Shown in pieces: positions 1-6,600 of a stretch of 8,792 nucleotides of DNA. The notes below the pieces were generated by a model. It worked only from the letters and a program-made list of their open reading frames with translations. It searched no databases and had not been told where the DNA came from. The first letter of the stretch is position 1; each line of letters begins with the position of its first letter. The stretch is from NCBI RefSeq assembly GCF_014384885.1, contig NZ_JACRST010000042.1, forward strand, positions 1-8,792, read 5' to 3'. Made by a program: the position numbers and the translations under genes. The DNA comes from Ligaoa zhengdingensis (GTDB lineage: Bacteria > Bacillota > Clostridia > Oscillospirales > Ruminococcaceae).

Positions 1-5
1 CGGAG

Positions 6-34
6 GCGCGGTGCGGCAGGTTGCTGCACCGCGC
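6..34 (+). terminator. Strong GC-rich hairpin, possible terminator of an upstream gene
   Basis: Bases 6-14 (GCGCGGTGC) pair perfectly with 26-34 (GCACCGCGC). The stem continues inward as 15-18 with 22-25 (one G-T wobble), leaving a 3-base loop, so it is about 13 bp. Only three T follow (35-37), so as an intrinsic terminator it is weak. It may instead be a 3'-end stabilising hairpin, or lie in the coding tail of a gene left of the window: the frame starting at base 3 is open until TGA at 63-65. Which of these holds cannot be decided here. Confidence 0.45.
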
Positions 35-88
35 TTTCGCCGTCAGTGGGCAGCACGAAAACTGATCCGCAGCGGGAAAAAGAAGAGC

Positions 89-127
89 GCCCGGCGTTCC
101 CTCAGGGGGGAGCGCCGGGTAATTTTT
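89..127 (+). terminator. Rho-independent terminator (upstream transcription unit)
   Basis: CCCGGCG at 90-96 pairs with CGCCGGG at 113-119. The stem extends inward through 97-102 with 107-112 (two wobbles), for a stem of about 13 bp and a 4-base loop at 103-106. It is followed directly by the T-rich TAATTTTTGCTTTT (120-133). An A-rich tract (76-81) precedes it, so it could also terminate transcription from the right. It separates the arabinofuranosidase-family gene from whatever lies upstream, which argues that the large gene has its own promoter. Confidence 0.85.
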
Positions 128-149
128 GCTTTTATTAAGGAAAAATGGA

Positions 150-205
150 ATAACATGTAATTTTTCATGAAAAACATCATGTCATTTCATGAATTATCAT
201 GAAAT
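150..205. promoter_or_regulatory. Five phased CATG-centred sites, candidate operator array
   Basis: CATG occurs at 154, 166, 178, 188 and 198, with spacings of 12, 12, 10 and 10 bases, about one helical turn each. The flanks are alike: TTTTCATGAAAA at 162-173, part of a perfect 14-bp palindrome at 161-174; ATTTCATGAATT at 184-195; TTATCATGAAAT at 194-205; and looser copies at 150-161 and 174-185. The array sits about 45-65 bases upstream of the candidate -10 elements. Inference: a binding array for a regulator contacting one face of the DNA. No known regulator consensus is recognised, and AT-rich intergenic DNA can give such motifs by chance. Confidence 0.45.
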
Positions 206-250
206 CTAAAATAGATGCTAAAAAATCGTAAATAAATTATGGGATTAATA

Positions 251-275
251 TGGTATTATAAGGGAGCGATATAAT
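251..275 (+). promoter_or_regulatory. Candidate sigma-70/SigA-type promoter -10 elements
   Basis: Two -10 candidates lie close together. TGGTATTAT (251-259) is an extended -10 (TGn plus TATTAT, 5 of 6 to consensus). TATAAT (270-275) is a perfect -10 hexamer. No good -35 is seen: for the second, TTAATA at 245-250 matches 4 of 6 but with a long 19-base spacer. Start of transcription from the second would be near 282, giving a leader of about 290 nt. The position, downstream of the terminator and upstream of the only gene, supports the call. Which element is used is unknown. Confidence 0.45.
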
Positions 276-555
276 TTAGAATTCCCAATTAAGAAGTTTG
301 GGCGAAAGGGCGGATCAGAAAACAATAGCTTTATCGTGAGAAACTTATGTTAAAAAATCACAAAAAGAGGAGTGGAAAACGCAAAGACGAAACAGCAAAA
401 AAGTAGGATAATGAGGGGTACAGAGGTTAGAAAAATTTTACCACCGATAGGAGCGAAGCAAAATAAGGGAGCAAAGCAGAATATGCCGGAAGGGAGGAAA
501 CAGGAGAAAAGAGCATCTGCGGTGGGTGATAAATTTTTAACAGTGAAAGGACAAT
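276..555 (+). other. Long purine-rich 5' leader, no recognised riboswitch
   Basis: This stretch lies between the candidate promoter and the ribosome binding site. From about 361 to 573 roughly three quarters of bases are purines on the + strand (hand count). It contains a small hairpin (CCCAA 284-288 with TTGGG 298-302) and an imperfect direct repeat, GGAGCGAAGCAAAAT (450-464) and GGAGCAAAGCAGAAT (468-482), with 2 differences in 15. No known riboswitch core was recognised. A 61-codon open frame (GTG 372 to TAG 555-557) crosses it, encoding a lysine-rich peptide; its only Shine-Dalgarno-like sequence touches the GTG, so it is not called as a gene. Confidence 0.5.
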
Positions 556-562
556 AGGAGGG
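556..562 (+). promoter_or_regulatory. Ribosome binding site AGGAGGG
   Basis: This is a full Shine-Dalgarno sequence. Counted from the end of AGGAGG (561), the spacer is 12 bases to ATG 574 and 9 bases to an in-frame TTG at 571. The TTG has the more usual spacing, but ATG is the more usual start codon. The two choices differ by one residue. An in-frame TGA at 544-546 rules out a start further upstream. Confidence 0.85.
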
Positions 563-573
563 AACAAGAATTG

Positions 574-660
574 ATGAAAAAACACAGGAAAGCATTGCAG
601 CGCTGGATCAGCTTTGGGTTGAGCGCGGCCATGTTGTGCAGCCCCCTGACTGCGCTGGCG
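574..660 (+). other. Sec signal peptide
   Basis: Residues 1-29 show a basic start (MKKHRKALQR), a hydrophobic core at about 11-23, and an ALA cleavage motif at 27-29 followed by DGG. This predicts export and cleavage by type I signal peptidase. The cysteine at residue 22 is preceded by AML, which does not fit a lipobox, so a lipoprotein is unlikely. Confidence 0.85.
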
Positions 661-3600
661 GATGGCGGTTCACCCCTACCGGAAGCGCTGGCGGTCAAAG
701 AGCTGGCAACGGCGCGCGTCTCTTACGGCAGCTCGTTGGAGGACGCGCTGGCAGTATTGCCCCAAACGGTGGATGTCGTTGTGGAGCATAATGAACCGGA
801 TCTGCCTTCCGAAATTCTTTTCCAGGACGATTTTGCAAACGAAGCAACAAGCGAAGCGAACTGGTCGAGCGAATATGACCCGCAGAATGTGGTCAGCTTC
901 ACCGACGGCAAGGTTTCCTTCGGCAAGAGCACCAATCTGAAGTTGGTGACCGGCGACGAGGAATGGACCGATTTTGTCGTGGAGGCGGATATCTCCGGCG
1001 AGTCGGCGGAACCGACCAACAACTTCGGCATCATGTTCCGCTGCACCGGTATCACACCCGAAAAGGCCGATTCCTACAACGGCTACTACGCGGGCATCGG
1101 TTACAGCACTACAACCAAAGGCAACGCCTTGGTCGTCGGTTATGCGAACGGTTCCTGGAACCACATCACATCGCTGCCGATCACCTACCAGGCCAAGCAG
1201 AAATATAACCTGAAGGTCGTCGCCTATCAGGATATCATCACGGTTTTCCTGGATGGGGTCAAGCTGTATCAATTCCAGGATAGGCTGTTCCAGAACGGCG
1301 TGGCGGGTCTGCGCTCGTACAACGAGCCGTTCGAGGCCACCAGCTTCCAAGTGAGAACAGTCACCAAGGCCGACCGCGATGAATGCGGCATCGTGGAGGA
1401 GAAAATCGTATCGGCACAGGTGGCAGAATGGACCTGCGACGGCTACGACGGCAAAACGCCGGGCAGCTATTCCTGCACCGGCACGTTGGCTGCCTCCAAG
1501 GAGTTTTCCAATCCGCGCGGATTGAAAGCTGTCTGTTCAGTGACGGTCAAGGACCTGCCGCCTCTGATCGACAGCGACACCGCCCACGCGTTGGATTTCA
1601 CCCAGGTGAACATCGACGACGCCTTCTGGGGCGCTCGTCAGAAACAGTTCATCTGCCAGGTGATTCCGGCCGGCATCTCCAATGTGGAAAAGGGCGGTGG
1701 CGGCATTCCCAACATCAAGAATGCGGCGCTCAAGCATCGCGGTGAAGCCTATGGCGGGTTCAGCGGCGCGTTCTATGTGGACTCCGATGTCCATAAAGTG
1801 CTCGAGTCGATGTGCTACGCCCTCCAGATCGACCCGAAGGGCGACCAGGAGATCATGAAAGGCCAACAGTACATCAGGGATAAACTGGAGGAGTGGATCC
1901 CCTACTATGTGGACGCCCAGGAGGAGGACGGCTACTTCGATACATACTTCACTCTGACCACGAATCCCAAATGGACCGACTTCAACCTGCACGAGCTGTA
2001 CTGTGCGGGCCACTTCTACGAGGCGGCTGTGGCGCACTACCGCGCGACCGGCGACACCCGCCTGCTCGATGTCGCAGTGAAGAATGCCGACTATGTCGAT
2101 AGCCTGTTCGGTCCGGGCAAATGGAAACAGGTTCCCGGCCACCAGGAGATCGAGCTGGCGCTCATCAAGCTGGCCAACCTCTGCACTGAGATCAGCGAGC
2201 TGAACGGCGTCAACTACGGCGAGAAGGCGGACAAGTACATCGCTCTCTCCAAATTCTTCCTGGATACCCGCGGCGACTATGAGGGCCGCCACGGCACCAA
2301 CCACAACAGCGCGCAGGTGCAGGATCACAAGCCGGTGGCGGAACAGACCGAAGCGGTCGGCCACGCGGTGCGCGCGCAGTATATGTACACCGGCATGGCC
2401 GATGTGGCTCTGCTCGAGGGTACCGATGTCTACGACACAGCGCTGCTGTCGTTGTGGGAGGATGTCACCCACCGCAAGCAGTATGTCACCGGCGGCGTGG
2501 GCTCCAATCCACCCGCTTACCCCGAGGGCTTCGACGATAAGCCCTATGTGTTGCCCAACGACACGGCCTACTGTGAGACCTGCGCAAACATCGCCAACAC
2601 GATGTGGAACCAGCGCATGAACCTGCTGTACGGCGACAGCAAATACGCGGACATCATGGAGCGCGATCTCTACAACAGCATCATCTCCTGTGTCAACTTC
2701 GATGGCGACCGCTTCTTCTATGGCAACCCGATGGCGAGCAACGGCGGCAAGCAGCGCTCCGCCTGGTTTGGCACCGCCTGCTGCCCGCCCAACCTGATGC
2801 GCACCGTCGAGGCGTTGGGGAGCTATGTCTACACCCAGAAGGGCGACGAAATCACCCTGAACCTCTATGTCGGCAGCGAAACCGATCTCAACGTCGGCGG
2901 CAACCTGGTCAAGTTGAACCTGGACACCGAGATGCCCTGGTACGGCAAGTCCACCATGACGGTCAAGGTCGGTGAACCGCAGGCGTTCTCCATCCGGTTC
3001 CGCGTGCCCGATTGGGCGACCGGTGAGAACACCGTGCTGGTGAACGGCGGGGCTGTTTCGGCTGTCCCTGACGCAGCCGGCTACGTTGTGATCGACCGCA
3101 CCTGGGAGGACGGCGATACTGTCGAGCTCGATTTCCCGATGGAGGTCAAACGCCTCCATTCGGACGAGCGGGTGGTGACCAACCTCGGCAAGACGGCGAT
3201 CCAGCGCGGCCCGATCATCTATGCTGCCGAGGCCGCAGACAACGACTTTAACTTTCATTCGGCTACCCTGCCGCCCGAGTCGGAATTCACCACCGAGTGG
3301 GTGGAGAACCTCGACGGCGAGGAGGACCCCTATCGGATCAAGTCGGTGATGAAGCTCCATGCGCCGGGCAAATATTTCGATGAAGAAATCACCTGGACGC
3401 TGATCCCGTACTACTCGTGGTGCAACCGCGGGGCGGGCAGCATGGCGGTGTATTTCAACGAAGAGGGCGTGGAGGATCGGCCGCTGGAACAGATGGCGAC
3501 CCCGTCAGCGTCCTACACCAACCCGTCTGAAACGGTTCTGTCGCTCAACGACGGCACCGATGCGCGCTGGACCACCTGGACCCAGCCCACGCCCAACCCC

Positions 3601-6600
3601 TGGGTGCAGTATGACTTCGACATGAATGTCACCCTGTGGGGCTGCAATGTCAAATGGTATGACGACGGCGGCGGTGTTCAGATTCCGGACGGATTGACCA
3701 TTGAATATTGGAACGGGTCGGAATTTGTACCGGTCGACCAGATCGGCGCTTATGATACCTTCAAGAAAAACACAGAGAACGAATATCTCTTTAAGCCGGT
3801 GATCACCAGCAAAATCCGCATGAATATCAAAAACGACGTCAAAAACGTCGCTTCGGGCATCATGGAATGGAAATTGCTGGGATCCCTGAAGGAGATCGAC
3901 TATACCGACATTGGCCTGTCGGCGGTGCGCTACGGCGACCGCGCCTACGCGGGCGAGTACAACACCCTCAATGTCGCCACCTTTGCGCCGGCGACCTCCA
4001 ACCGATTCCGCGCCCTGATGGATTGTGGCAAGCCGGTCGGCATGAAGGAGTTTAGGCTGCGCACTGCGGACGGCAGTTACATCGAGCAGCAGGGCGTTCC
4101 GACCGCGTCGTATACCCTGCCGAATTCCAACCTCGGCGCTGTGAACGACGGCAAGGGGATGGATCAATCTTCCGCATCTTTGGATGCGGAGACCTGGTCG
4201 ACCTATCCGCAGTCGGGCGAGCAGTGGGTGGAATACACCTTCGAGCAGCCGTACACGGTGGATCAGGCGGAAATCTGCTGGTACCGCGCGTGGGATGACG
4301 GCGTGGTTTCCCCCAACGCGTGGAAGATTCAATATTTCGCGGATGGCGAGTGGAAAGACGCTGAGCAGTCGATTTCCGAGCTCGCGGGCTTTGACTCCAA
4401 GACCTACGAGTACGAGGTCGCGCTGCCCAAGGGCGCTCCGGTCCCCGCTGTCGCCGCGGATTACGACAAAGGGCTCGCCAAAATCGCAGTCGAGCAGGCT
4501 GACGCACTGCCCGGCACGGCGGTGATCACGGTCACTTCGGCCTTTGACGACGCCATTTCCCGCACCTACACCATCCGTTTCACCGAGCGGGAGGACAACC
4601 TGCCGGGCCTGCTCTCGGTCGGTTCGGTACCGGATATCACCGTGGCGCACGGCAGCTCGCTGGAGGACGCGGCCGCCCTGCTGCCCAAAACGGTGGATGC
4701 AACGATCGAAAACAGCCTGCCAGAAACGTCCGAGACATTGTTTGAGGACAACTTTACCAACGCTCAGGCGAGCGCGGCCAAGTGGACCGCTTACGACCCG
4801 CAGGGCGCGGTCAGCTTCACCGACGGCAAGGTTTCCTTCGGCAAGAGCACCAACCTCAAGCTGGTCACAGGCGACCAGAGCTGGAGCGATTACGTGGTGG
4901 AGGCCACCCTCTCCGGCTCCGCCAACCCGACCAACAACTTCGGCATCATGTTCCGCTGCACCGGCGTCACCGGGGATACGGCCGACTCGTATCAGGGCTA
5001 CTACGCGGGCATCGGCTTGAGCGGCGAGTTCGGCGGCACCGCCCTGTGCGTGGGCTATGCCGACGGCAGTTGGCACTATATCGACGGGGTTGCCCACAAT
5101 TATGAGGGCGGCCGCGATTACAAGCTGAAGGTCGTCGCCTATCAGGATACCATCACGGTGTTCCTGGACGGCGTCAAGATGTATCAGTTTAAGGATTCGA
5201 GATTTGCAAACGGCCAGGCGGGCCTACGTTCCTGGAACATGGACTTCCAGTCCACCGACTTCCAGGTGCGGACGGTCACTGCGGGCGACCTCGCGGATTG
5301 CGGCATCGCACCCGAAAAGGTGGTTCCGGCCGAGGTGGCGCAGTGGACCTGTGACGGTTTCGACGGCCAGACGCCCGGCACCTATACCTTCACCGGTCGT
5401 CTCGCGGCGTCCGATGTGTTTTCCAATCCACAGGGGTTGACGGCGAGTGCGAACGTCCGTGTGAAGCAGCAGGCGACCCCGGCCACAGACAAACCGCATT
5501 CGGTCGATTTTACCCAGGTGAACATTACCGATGAGTTCTGGGCGGCCCGCCAGAAGCAGTTCATCTGCGAGGTCATTCCGGTGGGCATCCAGCGTTTGGA
5601 GGAAACCGGCGCGATTGACAACTTCATCAACGCGACCAAGAAGAACAACGGCGAACCACACGGCAGTGCGTCCGTCGGTGCCGCATCTGATTCCGATGTG
5701 TTCAAGGTTGTGGAGGGGATGTGCTACGCGCTGCAGCTCGACGCGCAGGGAGACGCGGAGATTCTCGCCGGCCAGCAGGCCATCCGCGACAAGCTGGAGG
5801 ATTGGATCCCCTACTTTGTCGGATCGATGGATCAGGACGGCTACCTCAACACCTGGTTCATCCTCAATCCCGGCCGTTGGACCAACTACCACGCACACGA
5901 GCTGTATGTCTGCGGCCATTTCTACGAGGCGGCCGTGGCACACTACCGCGCGACCGGCGACTCCCGTCTGTTCGACATGGCGGTTAAGAGCGCCGACTAC
6001 ATCGACTCCAAATTCGGCCCGGGCAAATGGAAGCAGGTCCCCGGCCATCAGGAGATCGAGCTCGCGCTCGTCAAGCTCGCCAACCTCTGCAACGAGATCG
6101 GCGTGAAGGACGGCGTGGACTACACTGAAAATGCAGTTCGCTATATCAACCTCGCCAAGTTTTTCCTGGATACCCGCGGCGACTGGGAAGGCCGGCTGTG
6201 GGAGGTCTGGAGCCCGGCGTGGGAGGCCAACAAGGGCGAATACAACCAGGATCACATGCCGCTCAAGGATCAGCGTGAGGCGGTTGGCCACGCGGTGCGC
6301 GCGCTGTACACCTACATCGCAATGGCGGATGTGGACCTGCAAATGGGCGACAGCGCATACAACGACGCGCTGCTTGCCCTGTGGGAGGATGTCACCCACC
6401 GCAAGAGCTATATCACCGGCGGCGTGGGCATCGCCGTGGGCAACGAGGGCTTCGGCGACCCGTACCAGCTGCCCAACGATGGCGCCTACTGCGAGACCTG
6501 TGCGCAGGTTGCCGATATGATGTGGAACCAGCGCATGAATCTGCTGTACGGCGATAGCAAGTACGGCGATCAGATGGAGCTGCTGCTCTACAACAGCATC

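Larger units (their letters stand above)
706..4584 (+). repeat. Tandem protein-coding repeat, unit 1 (about 1293 codons)
   Basis: Residues 45-1337 match residues 1353-2661 in domain order and in sequence over nearly the whole length. Alignment anchors are GSSLEDA (52 and 1360), NFGIMFRCTG (1030 and 4939 nt regions), GPGKWKQVPGHQEIELAL, WEDVTHRK, CETCA, VQYDF and PQSGE. Two patches are identical at DNA level: 891-935 with 4809-4853 (45 nt) and 1012-1049 with 4927-4964 (38 nt). This indicates internal duplication of the whole enzyme unit within one gene. Confidence 0.9.

Noticed and set aside
284..346. Possible riboswitch in the leader
   Set aside because: Only a 5-bp hairpin (284-302) and a 6-base long-range match (294-299 with 341-346) that compete with each other were found. 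No core of a known riboswitch class was seen.
350..595. 81-codon hydrophobic open frame on the - strand in the leader
   Set aside because: Its hydrophobic F/L/C-rich translation is the direct result of reading the complement of purine-rich DNA. Its start lies inside the signal peptide codons of the real gene, and no ribosome binding site was identified.
634..642. Possible lipoprotein cysteine at residue 22
   Set aside because: The residues before it (AML) do not match the lipobox, which needs a small residue (G, A or S) just before the cysteine. The ALA motif at 27-29 explains cleavage better.
1537..3360. 607-codon open frame on the - strand
   Set aside because: It lies antisense to the first catalytic domain, whose + strand frame has clear family motifs. 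The translation has no recognisable domain and is rich in V, A, G, H and D, as expected from the complement of GC-rich codons.
3505..5097. 530-codon open frame on the - strand
   Set aside because: It spans the antisense of the discoidin-like block and the second lectin-like domain. It has no family resemblance and is fully explained by the + strand gene.
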